A DNA stretch of 64,000 nucleotides from Pseudomonas fluorescens HK44 (GCF_000217955.3 NZ_AFOY02000014.1:62001-126000), one strand, 5' to 3'; shown: positions 27,520-37,507, numbered from the stretch's first letter. Numbers and translations are program-made. Notes: generated by a model not told the origin, from the sequence alone.

Positions 27520-29346
27520 ATGCATCCCCGCGTACTTGAGGTCACTGAACGGCTTGTCACCCGTAGCCGCGCTACCCGTGAGGCCTACCTTGCACTGATT
27601 CGCGGCGCCGCCAGCGATGGCCCGATGCGCGGCAAGCTGCAATGCGCCAACTTCGCCCACGGCGTGGCCGGGTGTGGCACCGAAGACAAGCAAAGCTTGC
27701 GGATGATGAACGCCGCCAACGTGGCGATTGTTTCGTCTTATAACGACATGCTCTCGGCGCATCAGCCGTACGAGCACTACCCGGAACAAATCAAACACGC
27801 ATTGCGCGAGATCGGTTCGGTCGGTCAGTTTGCCGGCGGCGTGCCGGCCATGTGTGACGGTGTGACCCAAGGCGAGCCGGGCATGGAGCTGGGCATTGCC
27901 AGCCGCGAAGTGATCGCGATGTCGACCGCTGTCGCGCTGTCTCACAACATGTTCGACGCGGCGATGATGCTCGGCATCTGCGACAAGATCGTGCCGGGGC
28001 TGATGATGGGCGCGCTGCGCTTCGGTCATCTGCCGACGATTTTCGTTCCGGGCGGGCCGATGGTGTCGGGGATTTCCAACAAGGAAAAAGCCGACGTGCG
28101 GCAGCGCTACGCCGAAGGCAAGGCCAGCCGCGAAGAGCTGCTGGAGTCGGAAATGAAGTCCTACCACAGTCCCGGCACCTGCACCTTCTACGGCACCGCC
28201 AACACCAACCAGTTGCTGATGGAAGTCATGGGCCTGCACTTGCCGGGCGCGTCCTTCGTCAACCCGAACACGCCGTTGCGTGATGCCCTGACCCGCGAAG
28301 CGGCGCACCAGATCACCCGCCTGACCAAGCAAAGCGGCAACTTCATGCCCATCGGCGAAATCGTTGACGAGCGTTCGCTGGTCAACTCGATTGTTGCGCT
28401 GCACGCCACCGGCGGCTCGACCAACCACACCCTGCACATGCCGGCCATCGCCATGGCGGCCGGTATTCAACTGACCTGGCAGGACATGGCCGACCTCTCC
28501 GAGGTGGTGCCGACCCTGAGCCACGTCTACCCGAACGGCAAGGCCGACATCAACCACTTCCAGGCAGCGGGCGGCATGTCGTTCCTGATCCGCGAACTGC
28601 TGGAAGCGGGCCTGCTCCACGAAAACGTCAACACCGTGGCCGGCCATGGCCTGAGCCGCTACACCCAGGAACCGTTCCTGGAAAACGGTGAGTTGGTATG
28701 GCGTGAAGGCCCGATCGAAAGCCTCGATGAAAACATCCTGCGCCCCGTTGCCCGTGCGTTCTCGCCAGAAGGCGGTCTGCGGGTGATGGAGGGCAACCTC
28801 GGTCGCGGGGTGATGAAAGTCTCGGCCGTGGCGCCGGAGCATCAAGTGGTCGAGGCACCGGCGATGGTCTTCCAGGACCAGCAAGACCTGGCCGATGCGT
28901 TCAAGGCCGGTCTGCTGGAAAAGGACTTTGTCGCGGTGATGCGCTTCCAGGGCCCGCGCTCCAACGGCATGCCGGAACTGCACAAGATGACGCCGTTCCT
29001 TGGCGTGCTGCAGGACCGCGGCTTCAAGGTTGCGCTGGTCACTGACGGGCGGATGTCCGGCGCCTCGGGGAAAATCCCGGCGGCGATTCATGTCTGCCCG
29101 GAAGCTTATGTCGGTGGCCCTTTGGCACGTGTGCACGAGGGCGATATCATCCGCGTCGATGGCGTCAAAGGCACCTTGCAGCTTATGGTGGACGCCGATG
29201 AATTTGCCGCTCGCACACCGGCCAAAGGCCTGCTGGACAACGGCATTGGTTGCGGTCGCGAGTTGTTTGGCTTCATGCGCATGGCCTTCAGCTCGGCAGA
29301 GCAGGGCGCCAGCGCCTTTACCTCTGCCCTGGAGACCCTTAAGTGA
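27520..29346 (+). CDS. edd: 6-phosphogluconate dehydratase
   Basis: Dehydrates 6-phosphogluconate to 2-keto-3-deoxy-6-phosphogluconate, the committed Entner-Doudoroff step. The protein is 608 aa, the family length, an IlvD/Edd-type [4Fe-4S] enzyme. Cysteines likely to bind the cluster are in [19 protein letters not shown] (about residue 107-125) and [13 protein letters not shown] (about 220). The C-terminal [19 protein letters not shown] is typical. GGAG precedes the ATG. The stop overlaps the glk start by 4 nt. Confidence 0.97.
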   Translation: MHPRVLEVTERLVTRSRATREAYLALIRGAASDGPMRGKLQCANFAHGVAGCGTEDKQSLRMMNAANVAIVSSYNDMLSAHQPYEHYPEQIKHALREIGSVGQFAGGVPAMCDGVTQGEPGMELGIASREVIAMSTAVALSHNMFDAAMMLGICDKIVPGLMMGALRFGHLPTIFVPGGPMVSGISNKEKADVRQRYAEGKASREELLESEMKSYHSPGTCTFYGTANTNQLLMEVMGLHLPGASFVNPNTPLRDALTREAAHQITRLTKQSGNFMPIGEIVDERSLVNSIVALHATGGSTNHTLHMPAIAMAAGIQLTWQDMADLSEVVPTLSHVYPNGKADINHFQAAGGMSFLIRELLEAGLLHENVNTVAGHGLSRYTQEPFLENGELVWREGPIESLDENILRPVARAFSPEGGLRVMEGNLGRGVMKVSAVAPEHQVVEAPAMVFQDQQDLADAFKAGLLEKDFVAVMRFQGPRSNGMPELHKMTPFLGVLQDRGFKVALVTDGRMSGASGKIPAAIHVCPEAYVGGPLARVHEGDIIRVDGVKGTLQLMVDADEFAARTPAKGLLDNGIGCGRELFGFMRMAFSSAEQGASAFTSALETLK

Positions 29347-30293
29347 AACTAGCGCTGGTCGGTGACATTGGTGGAACCAATGCGCGTTTTGCGTTGTGGA
29401 AAGACCAGCAACTGGAGTCGATCCGGGTGCTGGCGACAGCCGACTATGCCTGCCCGGAAGACGCCATCGGCGTCTACCTGAGCGGCCTCGGCCTGGCGCC
29501 CGGTTCGATTGGTGCGGTGTGCCTGTCGGTGGCCGGCCCGGTCAGCGGCGACGAGTTTCGTTTTACCAACAACCACTGGCGGCTGAGCCGCAAGGCCTTT
29601 TGCCAGACCTTGCAGGTCAATCGGTTGTTGCTGGTCAACGACTTCTCGGCCATGGCGCTGGGCATGACGCGCCTGCAACCGGGTGAGTTCCGGGTGGTCT
29701 GCGAAGGTACGCCGGAGCCGCTGCGCCCGGCCGTGGTGATCGGTCCCGGCACTGGCCTCGGGGTCGGCACTTTGCTGGATCTTGGCGAAGGCCGTTGGGC
29801 CGCATTGCCGGGGGAGGGCGGGCATGTCGACTTGCCGCTGAGCAGTCCGCGAGAAACCCAACTGTGGCAGCACATCTACAACGAGATCGGTCACGTCAGC
29901 GCTGAAACAGCGTTGAGCGGCAGCGGTTTGCCGCGCGTCTATCGGGCGATCTGTGCTGTCGACGGGCATGAACCTATGCTCGATACCCCGCAAGATATCA
30001 CCGCCGCCGGCCTTGCGGGCGACCCGATTGCCGTGGAAGTGCTCGAGCAGTTCTGCTGCTGGCTCGGTCGAGTGGCCGGCAACAACGTGCTGACCACCGG
30101 TGCGCGCGGCGGTGTCTACATCGTCGGCGGGGTGATTCCACGGTTTGCCGATTTCTTTCTCAAGAGCGGTTTTACCCGCTGCTTCGCCGACAAGGGCTGC
30201 ATGAGCGAGTACTTCAAGGGCATTCCGGTCTGGCTGGTGACCGCCCCGTATTCCGGTTTGACCGGCGCGGGAGTGGCACTCGACCAGGCTTGA
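29343..30293 (+). CDS. glk: Glucokinase
   Basis: ATP-dependent phosphorylation of glucose imported by GtsABCD. The protein is 316 aa and starts with GTG, overlapping the edd stop as GTGA (coupled translation). The phosphate motif [14 protein letters not shown] is at residues 4-17, sugar-contact [12 protein letters not shown] near 95, and [11 protein letters not shown] near 135. The E. coli Glk type is about 320 aa. It ends just before a REP doublet that separates it from gltR. Confidence 0.96.
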   Translation: MKLALVGDIGGTNARFALWKDQQLESIRVLATADYACPEDAIGVYLSGLGLAPGSIGAVCLSVAGPVSGDEFRFTNNHWRLSRKAFCQTLQVNRLLLVNDFSAMALGMTRLQPGEFRVVCEGTPEPLRPAVVIGPGTGLGVGTLLDLGEGRWAALPGEGGHVDLPLSSPRETQLWQHIYNEIGHVSAETALSGSGLPRVYRAICAVDGHEPMLDTPQDITAAGLAGDPIAVEVLEQFCCWLGRVAGNNVLTTGARGGVYIVGGVIPRFADFFLKSGFTRCFADKGCMSEYFKGIPVWLVTAPYSGLTGAGVALDQA

Positions 30294-30297
30294 TACC

Positions 30298-30430
30298 TGT
30301 GGCGAGGGAGCTTGCTCCCGCTCGGCTGCGAAGCAGTCGCAGAACCTGACACTGCGGTTCTCGGATAATCCGCGTTCGCCGGGTTCTGGAGCGCTTCGCA
30401 CTCCAGCGGGAGCAAGCTCCCTCGCCACAA
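30298..30430. repeat. REP-like inverted doublet, family B
   Basis: TGTGGCGAGGGAGCTTGCTC facing GGGAGCAAGCTCCCTCGCCA, with an inner CGCTTCGCACTCCAGCGGG. Near-identical units recur at 32705, 40214, 41288 and 54053. It lies between glk and gltR. Confidence 0.92.
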
Positions 30431-30479
30431 AAGCTCGTTCGCGATGCATTTTTGATCAGGCATAATCCGCCCCAACACT

Positions 30480-30487
30480 AACAACAA
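30480..30487 (+). promoter_or_regulatory. Crc/Hfq CA motif before gltR
   Basis: AACAACAA matches the AANAANAA catabolite-activity motif and abuts the AAGGA that serves the GTG start of gltR, so Hfq-Crc binding would block translation. Confidence 0.62.
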
Positions 30488-30500
30488 GGATGCCTTCGAA

Positions 30501-31232
30501 GTGAGCTCAGTCAACAAGTCGATTTTGTTGGTCGATGACGATCAAGAGATACGCGAGTTGCTGGACACCTACCTCAGTCGCGCAGGGTTTCAGGTGCGGA
30601 CCACGCCCGACGGCGCCGGTTTTCGCCAGGCGCTGAACGAGGCACCGAGTGATCTGGTGATCCTTGATGTGATGTTGCCGGACGAAGACGGCTTCAGTTT
30701 ATGTCGCTGGATTCGCCAGCACCCGCGTCAGGCCCAGGTGCCGATCATCATGCTCACGGCCAGTTCCGACGAGGCCGACCGGGTCATTGGCCTGGAGCTC
30801 GGCGCCGACGATTACCTGGGCAAACCCTTCAGCCCCCGTGAATTGCAGGCGCGAATCAAAGCCTTGTTGCGCCGTGCCCAGTTCGGTCAGGAGCGCTCTG
30901 GCGGCGAGGTGTTGGCCTTCGATGAATGGCGACTGGACATGGTCAGCCACCGACTGTTCCACACTGATGGCGAAGAGGTGATCCTCTCCGGTGCCGATTT
31001 CGCGCTGCTGAAACTCTTCCTCGATCACCCGCAGGAAATCCTCGACCGCGACACCATCGGCAATGCCACCCGTGGACGCGACCTGATGCCGCTCGATCGC
31101 ATCGTCGACATGGCCGTCAGCCGCTTGCGCCAGCGTCTGCGCGATACCGAAAAACCTCCGCGCCTGATCCGCACCGTGCGCGGCAGTGGTTATCAACTGG
31201 CCGCCAATGTAGTCGCCAGCAATGGCCACTGA
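30501..31232 (+). CDS. gltR: OmpR-family response regulator of glucose uptake
   Basis: Two-component response regulator of 243 aa. The receiver domain (about 7-120) has acidic residues in VDDDQE, the phospho-acceptor D56 in LVILDVMLPDEDG and the conserved lysine in LGKPF. A winged-helix DNA-binding domain (about 140-240) ends in DRIVDMAVSRLRQRL and IRTVRGSGYQL. It starts with GTG and overlaps the sensor gene gtrS by 11 nt. In Pseudomonas this pair controls the glucose porin and ABC transporter genes that follow here. Confidence 0.93.
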   Translation: MSSVNKSILLVDDDQEIRELLDTYLSRAGFQVRTTPDGAGFRQALNEAPSDLVILDVMLPDEDGFSLCRWIRQHPRQAQVPIIMLTASSDEADRVIGLELGADDYLGKPFSPRELQARIKALLRRAQFGQERSGGEVLAFDEWRLDMVSHRLFHTDGEEVILSGADFALLKLFLDHPQEILDRDTIGNATRGRDLMPLDRIVDMAVSRLRQRLRDTEKPPRLIRTVRGSGYQLAANVVASNGH

Positions 31233-32691
31233 GTTCTTCAGGCGCCTGATACGGCGGGTGCCGGTGCCACGTTCACTGCTTGGGCGGATGTTGCTGCTGA
31301 CCCTGCTGGCGGTGTTGTTTGCGCAGACGCTGTCGAGCGTGATCTGGGTTTCGCAATTGCGTGCCACGCAGCTGGAAGGGCTGGTCACCGCGGCCCGCAG
31401 CCTGGCCCATTCGATGACCGCCAGCGTCAGTTACTTTCGTTCTCTTCCGGTGGCGTACCGACCGCTGGTTCTCGACCAGTTGCGCAGCATGGGCGGCACC
31501 CGTTTTGTGGTGACGCTCAACGATAAACCGCTGGAAATGCAGCTGTTGCCGCCGACCCCGCGCAAAGAAGCGGTGCTGGCGGCAGTGGATGACGTGTTGC
31601 GGCAATCGCTGGGCGCGGACACCGACATCTCGGTGCAATTCGTCAGCCCGGACGATCTGCGGATCTTTAATGGCGGTTTGAAGCTTGATGAATTGCCACG
31701 GTCCTGGGCGCACTACGCGCTGACCCTGGAACCGGTCAACCCGCCGGTGCTGGTCACCCAAATCAAACTGGCGCAAGGTGAATGGCTGTACATCGCTTCG
31801 CTGTTGCCCGAGCCCTATACCAGTCTGGAAGAGCAGGGCCTGCCGTCGCAGCAGGTCTGGTTTATCGTGCTCACCAGCGGTTTTCTGTTGTTGTTCATCG
31901 GGTTGTTGGTGCATTGGCAGAGCCGGCCACTCAAGCGTCTGGCGCGGGCGGCGCGGGACATGTCGCTGGGCGCCGAAGTGGAGCCGGTGGCCGAGGGCGG
32001 TGGCAGTGAAGTGGTCGAAGTCGGCCGCGCCTTCAACGCCATGCGCGAGCGCATCAGCCGCTACCTGACGGAGCGCAGCCAATTGTTCAGCGCCATTTCC
32101 CATGATTTGCGCACCCCCATCACGCGTCTGCGCCTGCGGGTCGAGTTGCTGGAAGATGAGCGGCTGCAAGCCAAGTTCGGGCGTGATCTGGATGAATTGG
32201 AGCTGCTGGTCAAAGGCGCGCTGCAATGCGTCAAGGACACCGACATCCACGAAAACATCGAGCCGGTGGACCTCAACCATGTGCTCGATTGTTTGGTCGA
32301 ACCTTACCTGGCACCCAATGGCAATGGCCGTGTGACCCAGCAAGGTCGGGCGCTGGCGCCGTATCCCGGTAAGCCGCTGGCGCTCAAGCGCTGCATCGGC
32401 AACCTGATCGACAACGCCCTCAAGTACGGGCAGAACGCCCATCTGCACATCGACGACGATGATGCTGCGTTCATCCTGCACGTCGACGACGAAGGGCCGG
32501 GAGTGCCTGAGCAGCGACTGGAGCAGGTGTTCGAACCGCACTTCCGTTTGGCCGGCCAGCAGCAGGGTTATGGGCTGGGGCTGGGCATCGCACGCAATAT
32601 CGCCCATAGCCATGGTGGGGAAGTGAGCCTGCAGAATTTGCGCGAGGGCGGGCTGCGGGTGACGTTGCAGTTGCCCCGTTCCCTTGACTGA
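31222..32691 (+). CDS. gtrS: Sensor histidine kinase for GltR
   Basis: Membrane sensor kinase of 489 aa. TM1 is about 21-45, a periplasmic sensing domain runs about 46-210, TM2 about 212-231, and HAMP about 232-285. The phospho-accepting H294 is in FSAISHDLRTPITRL, and the ATPase domain has NLIDNALKYG (about 395), DEGPGVP and GLGLGIARNIAHSHGG. In P. aeruginosa, GtrS senses 2-ketogluconate and 6-phosphogluconate; the same role here is inferred from position. It overlaps gltR by 11 nt. Confidence 0.92.
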   Translation: MATEFFRRLIRRVPVPRSLLGRMLLLTLLAVLFAQTLSSVIWVSQLRATQLEGLVTAARSLAHSMTASVSYFRSLPVAYRPLVLDQLRSMGGTRFVVTLNDKPLEMQLLPPTPRKEAVLAAVDDVLRQSLGADTDISVQFVSPDDLRIFNGGLKLDELPRSWAHYALTLEPVNPPVLVTQIKLAQGEWLYIASLLPEPYTSLEEQGLPSQQVWFIVLTSGFLLLFIGLLVHWQSRPLKRLARAARDMSLGAEVEPVAEGGGSEVVEVGRAFNAMRERISRYLTERSQLFSAISHDLRTPITRLRLRVELLEDERLQAKFGRDLDELELLVKGALQCVKDTDIHENIEPVDLNHVLDCLVEPYLAPNGNGRVTQQGRALAPYPGKPLALKRCIGNLIDNALKYGQNAHLHIDDDDAAFILHVDDEGPGVPEQRLEQVFEPHFRLAGQQQGYGLGLGIARNIAHSHGGEVSLQNLREGGLRVTLQLPRSLD

Positions 32692-32704
32692 CCGGAACCG
32701 ATCC

Positions 32705-32836
32705 TGTGGCGAGGGAGCTTGCTCCCGCTCGGCTGCGCAGCAGTCGTAAAATCTGCACCTCAGTACGTCAGATAAACTCCGGTGGCAGGTTTTGGGAGCG
32801 CTTCGCACTCCAGCGGGAGCAAGCTCCCTCGCCACA
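32705..32836. repeat. REP-like inverted doublet, family B
   Basis: Same arms and layout as 30298-30430, between gtrS and the epimerase gene. It ends 26 bp before the putative regulator site at 32863. Confidence 0.92.
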
Positions 32837-32862
32837 AAAGCTCTGAGCATTTGTCACAAGTC

Positions 32863-32917
32863 AGTGACATAACCCGCCCCCTTCGTTACCCGTTTCACCT
32901 TCACCGTTGTTTAGACT
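32863..32917 (+). promoter_or_regulatory. Promoter/operator module of the epimerase gene
   Basis: AGTGACAT (32863-32870), 10 bp, CTTCGTTACC (32881-32890), 19 bp, then TTTAGACT (32910-32917). The same elements with identical spacings occur upstream of gtsA at 34217-34271. I infer a shared regulator, most likely GltR, bound just upstream of a -10 element. Confidence 0.62.
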
Positions 32918-32929
32918 CTTCCCAGTCAT

Positions 32930-32937
32930 AACAACAA
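32930..32937 (+). promoter_or_regulatory. Crc/Hfq CA motif before the epimerase gene
   Basis: AACAACAA, followed by an A-rich run and AAGG just before the ATG at 32951. It fits AANAANAA. Confidence 0.62.
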
Positions 32938-32950
32938 AAAAAGGCACCCC

Positions 32951-34210
32951 ATGAACACCACCCCTCCTGCCTTCAGCAGTTGGCTGAACGCACCTGCCCA
33001 TCAGCAATGGCTGGCCGACGAAGGCCTGCGCCTGCTGGCGTTCGCCAAGGCATCGAAGCTGCCTGAAGGCTTCGGCAATCTGGGCGAACACGGCCAATTA
33101 GCGGCTGACGCCCAGGCCCACACCATGAACACCGCCCGCATGACCCACAGCTTCGCCCTGGCGCACATTCAGGGCTTGCCGGGATTCGCCGAGCTGGTGG
33201 ATCACGGCATCAATGCCCTCAATGGGCCACTGCGTGACGCCGAATTCGGCGGCTGGTTTGCGGCGCCCGATCACCGTGATGGCAATACCGGCAAGGCTGC
33301 GTATCTGCATGCTTTCGTAGCACTCGCTGCCAGTTCTGCGGTGGTTGCCCAAAGGCCCGGTGCAGACGCCTTGCTCAACGATGCCATCGCGATTATCGAG
33401 CGGCATTTCTGGAGCGAGGAGGAGGGCGCGCTGCACGAATCCTTTAATCGCGACTGGAGCGAAGAAGAGCCCTATCGCGGTGCCAACAGCAACATGCACG
33501 CCACCGAAGCCTTTCTCGCACTGGCCGATGTCACGCAGGACAGCCGTTGGCTGAATCGCGCCCTGCGGATTGTCGAGCGGGTGATTCACCGGCATGCGGC
33601 GGCGAACCAGTACCTGGTCGTCGAGCATTTCGATCGAGACTGGCAGCCGCAGCGCGAGTACAACCACGACAACCCCGCCGATGGTTTTCGTCCTTACGGC
33701 ACCACGCCGGGCCATGGTTTCGAATGGTCGCGGCTGTTGCTGCATCTGGAGGCTGCACGCGTGCAGGCCGGCATGTTGACCCCCGGTTGGCTGGTGATCG
33801 ATGCGCAGCAACTCTTCGCCAACAACTGCCTTCACGCTTGGAACGTCGATGGTGCGCCCGGCATTGTCTACACCCTCGATTGGGACAATCGCCCGGTCGT
33901 GCGCCAGCGTTTGCACTGGGTTCACTGCGAAGCCAGTGCCGCCGCCAGTGCCTTGCTCAAACGCACCGGTGAGGCGCAATACGAAACCTGGTACCGAGGT
34001 TTCTGGGAGTTCAGTGACCGCTGTCTGATCGACCGAATCCACGGCAGCTGGCACCACGAACTCGACCCGCAAAACCGCCCGGGCGCGCAGATCTGGGGCG
34101 GCAAGCCAGACCTCTATCACGCCTGGCAGGCGGTGTTGATTCCACGCTTGCCGCTGGCACCGAGCATGGCCAGCGCATTGGCTCAAGGCTCTGTCTCGGC
34201 ACTTATGTAA
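32951..34210 (+). CDS. AGE-family epimerase/isomerase (mannose isomerase-like)
   Basis: N-acylglucosamine 2-epimerase superfamily protein of 419 aa, an (alpha/alpha)6 barrel. Family signatures are RMTHSFALAH (about residue 63-72), GGWFAAPD, NSNMHATEAFLAL (about 177-189, catalytic His), PDGFRPYG-like ADGFRPYGTTPGHGFEWSRLL (about 237-257) and a final IWGGKPDLYHAWQA. These fit D-mannose/D-fructose isomerases of the family, so a role in feeding mannose or related hexoses into the glucose route is likely but unproven. It sits between the GtrS/GltR genes and the transporter and shares a promoter module with gtsA. Confidence 0.84.
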   Translation: MNTTPPAFSSWLNAPAHQQWLADEGLRLLAFAKASKLPEGFGNLGEHGQLAADAQAHTMNTARMTHSFALAHIQGLPGFAELVDHGINALNGPLRDAEFGGWFAAPDHRDGNTGKAAYLHAFVALAASSAVVAQRPGADALLNDAIAIIERHFWSEEEGALHESFNRDWSEEEPYRGANSNMHATEAFLALADVTQDSRWLNRALRIVERVIHRHAAANQYLVVEHFDRDWQPQREYNHDNPADGFRPYGTTPGHGFEWSRLLLHLEAARVQAGMLTPGWLVIDAQQLFANNCLHAWNVDGAPGIVYTLDWDNRPVVRQRLHWVHCEASAAASALLKRTGEAQYETWYRGFWEFSDRCLIDRIHGSWHHELDPQNRPGAQIWGGKPDLYHAWQAVLIPRLPLAPSMASALAQGSVSALM

Positions 34211-34216
34211 CCATGC

Positions 34217-34271
34217 AGTGACATTTTGCCGTCGCTTCGTTACCTGCCAAGCGATCTACGCTGTTTAAACT
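34217..34271 (+). promoter_or_regulatory. Promoter/operator module of gtsA
   Basis: AGTGACAT (34217-34224), 10 bp, CTTCGTTACC (34235-34244), 19 bp, TTTAAACT (34264-34271). It matches the epimerase promoter module in every spacing. The half-sites GTGACAT and GTTACC are 21 bp apart, two helical turns, as expected for tandem OmpR-family binding. Confidence 0.62.
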
Positions 34272-34304
34272 CGATTGCAGCGCAAGCACCAGACTTGCAT
34301 GCAT

Positions 34305-34312
34305 AACAACAA
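34305..34312 (+). promoter_or_regulatory. Crc/Hfq CA motif before gtsA
   Basis: AACAACAA immediately ahead of GAAAGG, the ribosome-binding site of gtsA. It fits AANAANAA and would explain catabolite repression of glucose uptake by preferred organic acids. Confidence 0.66.
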
Positions 34313-34327
34313 GAAAGGTACCGCTAG

Positions 34328-35635
34328 ATGAATGCGATTTCTCGCCTCGCCACTGTCGTTTCTCTTGCCACGCTGTTTCCCCTGACTGCATTTCCTCTCA
34401 GCACCCTTGCCGCCGATTCCAAAGGTTCCGTGGAAGTCGTGCACTGGTGGACTTCGGGCGGTGAAAAAGCAGCGGTCGATGTCCTCAAGGCTCAAGTCGA
34501 AAAAGACGGCTTCACCTGGAAGGACGGTGCGGTCGCCGGCGGCGGTGGCGCTACGGCCATGACCGTACTCAAAAGCCGTGCCGTAGCGGGTAACCCGCCA
34601 GGTGTCGCGCAAATCAAAGGTCCGGATATCCAGGAGTGGGGCAGCACTGGCCTGCTCAGCACCGATGCGCTGAAAGGCGTTTCAAAAGCTGAAAACTGGG
34701 ATGGCCTGCTCTCCAAGAAAGTCTCCGACACCGTCAAATACGAAGGTGATTACGTCGCCGTGCCGGTGAATATTCACCGCGTCAACTGGCTGTGGATCAA
34801 CCCGGCGGTCTTCAAGAAAGCCGGTATCGAAAAAGCCCCGACCACCCTCGAAGAATTCTATGCTGCCGGCGACAAACTGAAAGCTGCCGGCTTCATCGCC
34901 CTGGCCCACGGTGGTCAGCCGTGGCAGGACAGCACCGTGTTTGAAGACGTGGTGCTCTCGGTCATGGGCCCTGAGGGCTACAAGAAAGCCCTGGTCGACC
35001 TGGACCAGAAAACCCTGTCCGGCGCGGAAATGGTCAAGTCCTTCACCGAGCTGAAAAAACTCACCGGCTACATGGACCCCAACCGCGCGGGTCGTGACTG
35101 GAACATCGCTGCCGCCGACGTGATCAACGGCAAGGCTGGCATGCAGATGATGGGTGACTGGGCCAAGAGCGAATGGACCGCCGCCCACAAGGTAGCGGGC
35201 AAGGACTATCAGTGCGTGCCGTTCCCTGGCACTGAAAAAGCCTTCACCTACAACATCGACTCCCTGGCGGTGTTCAAGCTCAAGGCTGATCGCACCGGCG
35301 ATATCGCCGCTCAGCAGGACCTGGCCAAGGTCGCGCTGGGTAAAGACTTCCAGAAGGTCTTCAGCATCAACAAAGGTTCGATCCCGGTGCGCACCGACAT
35401 GCTCAATGACATGAGCGCGTCGGGCTTCGACTCCTGCGCCCAGGCGTCGGCCAAGGACTTCCTGGCTGACGAGAAGACCGGCGGCCTGCAACCGAGCATG
35501 GCGCACAACATGGCCACCTCCCTGGCGGTGCAAGGCGCGATCTTCGATGTGGTGACCAACTTCATGAACGACAAGAGCGCTGACCCGGCCAAGGCCAGCG
35601 CCCAACTGGCATCGGCCATCAAAGCCGCCCAGTAA
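34328..35635 (+). CDS. gtsA: Glucose ABC transporter, periplasmic binding protein
   Basis: Extracellular solute-binding protein family 1, 435 aa. The signal peptide is [19 protein letters not shown]..., with cleavage near STLAA-DSKG (about residue 30). The mature part begins [15 protein letters not shown] and carries [23 protein letters not shown] (about 139-161). It binds glucose in the periplasm for GtsBCD. First gene of the gtsABCD-oprB cluster. The Pseudomonas gtsA/gltB type is about 425-435 aa. Confidence 0.94.
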   Translation: MNAISRLATVVSLATLFPLTAFPLSTLAADSKGSVEVVHWWTSGGEKAAVDVLKAQVEKDGFTWKDGAVAGGGGATAMTVLKSRAVAGNPPGVAQIKGPDIQEWGSTGLLSTDALKGVSKAENWDGLLSKKVSDTVKYEGDYVAVPVNIHRVNWLWINPAVFKKAGIEKAPTTLEEFYAAGDKLKAAGFIALAHGGQPWQDSTVFEDVVLSVMGPEGYKKALVDLDQKTLSGAEMVKSFTELKKLTGYMDPNRAGRDWNIAAADVINGKAGMQMMGDWAKSEWTAAHKVAGKDYQCVPFPGTEKAFTYNIDSLAVFKLKADRTGDIAAQQDLAKVALGKDFQKVFSINKGSIPVRTDMLNDMSASGFDSCAQASAKDFLADEKTGGLQPSMAHNMATSLAVQGAIFDVVTNFMNDKSADPAKASAQLASAIKAAQ

Positions 35636-35757
35636 CACGAGGACCGCTGCGGGCCTGACCTGCGGCCAACCCCAGATCTTCGTCTCCCTGCATGGGCCAT
35701 GGCTCGTGTAGTGGGGACGCTCGGTCCGGATTTCACTTCTTCAACTGGATTATCCCG

Positions 35758-36666
35758 ATGAGCTCTGTGGCGGTTTTCAGCAAAGCCTCACCGTTCGATG
35801 CACTGCAGCGCTGGCTCCCCAAACTGGTTTTGGCGCCGAGCATGCTGATCGTCCTGGTTGGCTTTTACGGTTACATCATCTGGACATTCGTTTTGTCCTT
35901 CACCAACTCCAGCTTCATGCCGAGCTACAAATGGGTCGGCCTGCAGCAATACGTCCGGTTGATGGAGAACGACCGCTGGTGGGTCGCGAGCAAGAACCTC
36001 GCGGTCTTCGGCGGTATGTTCATCGGTATCAGCCTGGTGCTCGGGGTGTTTCTGGCGGTGCTGCTCGATCAGCGCATTCGCAAGGAAGGCTTCATCCGCA
36101 CCATCTACCTGTACCCGATGGCGCTGTCGATGATCGTCACCGGTACTGCCTGGAAATGGCTGCTCAACCCAGGCCTGGGCCTGGACAAGATGCTGCGTGA
36201 CTGGGGCTGGGAAGGCTTTCGGCTGGACTGGCTGGTGGATCAGGATCGCGTGGTTTACTGCCTGGTAATCGCCGCCGTCTGGCAAGCCTCCGGGTTTGTG
36301 ATGGCGATGTTCCTGGCCGGCCTGCGCGGTGTCGATCAGTCGATCATCCGTGCCGCTCAAGTCGACGGTGCGAGCCTGCCGACCATCTATTTGAAGATCG
36401 TCCTGCCGAGCCTGCGTCCGGTGTTTTTCAGCGCCTTCATGATCCTCGCGCATATCGCGATCAAGAGCTTCGACCTGGTGGCGGCGATGACGGCGGGCGG
36501 TCCGGGTTACTCCTCCGACTTGCCGGCGATGTTCATGTATTCCTTCACCTTCAGCCGTGGCCAGATGGGCATCGGTTCGGCGAGCGCGATGATGATGCTC
36601 GGCGCGATCCTGGCGATTCTGGTGCCGTACCTGTACTCCGAATTGCGAGGCAAACGCCATGAGTAA
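35758..36666 (+). CDS. gtsB: Glucose ABC transporter permease
   Basis: Inner-membrane permease of 302 aa with six hydrophobic segments (first about 23-47). The EAA loop RAAQVDGASLPTIYLKIVLPSLRP lies near residue 200-225. I chose the ATG at 35758 because family proteins start close to the first helix; the frame also opens at 35692, but those residues are not hydrophobic or conserved. The ribosome-binding site is weak. It overlaps gtsC by 8 nt. Confidence 0.93.
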   Translation: MSSVAVFSKASPFDALQRWLPKLVLAPSMLIVLVGFYGYIIWTFVLSFTNSSFMPSYKWVGLQQYVRLMENDRWWVASKNLAVFGGMFIGISLVLGVFLAVLLDQRIRKEGFIRTIYLYPMALSMIVTGTAWKWLLNPGLGLDKMLRDWGWEGFRLDWLVDQDRVVYCLVIAAVWQASGFVMAMFLAGLRGVDQSIIRAAQVDGASLPTIYLKIVLPSLRPVFFSAFMILAHIAIKSFDLVAAMTAGGPGYSSDLPAMFMYSFTFSRGQMGIGSASAMMMLGAILAILVPYLYSELRGKRHE

Positions 36667-37504
36667 TCAGCTTGGCAAACCTGCCATCAGCTTTAGCCGC
36701 ATTGCGATCTACGCGACCTTGTTGCTGGCCGCTGCGGTGTACCTGATTCCGCTGGTGGTGATGCTGCTGACCAGCTTCAAGTCCCCGGAAGACATCCGCA
36801 CCGGCAACCTCTTGAGCTGGCCGCAAGTGATTGACGGCATTGGCTGGATCAAGGCCTGGGATGTCGTGGGCGGCTACTTCTGGAACTCGGTGAAAATCAC
36901 CGTCCCGGCAGTGCTGATCTCGACCTTCATCGGTGCAATGAACGGCTACGTGCTGTCGATGTGGCGCTTTCGTGGTTCGCAGTTGTTCTTCGGCCTGCTG
37001 TTGTTCGGTTGCTTCCTGCCGTTCCAGACCGTGCTGCTGCCAGCTTCGTTCACCGTCGGCAAACTCGGCCTGGCCAACACCACCACGGGCCTGGTGCTGG
37101 TGCACATCGTCTACGGGCTGGCGTTCACCACACTGTTCTTCCGTAACTACTACGTGAGCATTCCGGATGCGCTGGTCAAGGCGGCGCGGCTGGATGGCGC
37201 GGGCTTCTTCACGATCTTCGGAAAGATCCTGCTGCCGATGTCGATCCCGATCGTGATGGTCTGCCTGATCTGGCAGTTCACTCAAATCTGGAATGACTTC
37301 CTGTTCGGCGTGGTCTTCGCCAGTGGCGATGCCCAACCAATCACCGTGGCCCTGAACAACCTGGTCAACACCAGCACCGGGGTCAAGGAATACAACGTTG
37401 ATATGGCGGCGGCGATGATCGCCGGGCTGCCGACACTGCTGGTCTACATATTCGCTGGCAAGTATTTCCTGCGTGGGCTGACGTCCGGCGCGGTCAAGGG
37501 GTAG
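36659..37504 (+). CDS. gtsC: Glucose ABC transporter permease
   Basis: Second permease subunit, MalG type, 281 aa, with six helices (first about 13-37). The EAA loop KAARLDGAGFFTIFGKILLPMSIP is near 175-198, and the C-terminal YFLRGLTSGAVKG is typical. Translation is coupled to gtsB by an 8-nt overlap, and gtsD follows 3 nt after its stop. Confidence 0.95.
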   Translation: MSNQLGKPAISFSRIAIYATLLLAAAVYLIPLVVMLLTSFKSPEDIRTGNLLSWPQVIDGIGWIKAWDVVGGYFWNSVKITVPAVLISTFIGAMNGYVLSMWRFRGSQLFFGLLLFGCFLPFQTVLLPASFTVGKLGLANTTTGLVLVHIVYGLAFTTLFFRNYYVSIPDALVKAARLDGAGFFTIFGKILLPMSIPIVMVCLIWQFTQIWNDFLFGVVFASGDAQPITVALNNLVNTSTGVKEYNVDMAAAMIAGLPTLLVYIFAGKYFLRGLTSGAVKG

Positions 37505-37507
37505 AAC

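Noticed and set aside
27514..29136. A 540-codon minus-strand open frame opposite edd, and a similar 544-codon frame opposite oprB (38813-40447)
   Set aside because: Both are antisense to well-supported genes and have composition typical of GC-rich shadows, with no motifs or ribosome-binding sites.
30298..30430. CRISPR-like repeats
   Set aside because: The repeats occur as isolated facing pairs with irregular spacing and no spacer array or cas genes; they are REP-like doublets.
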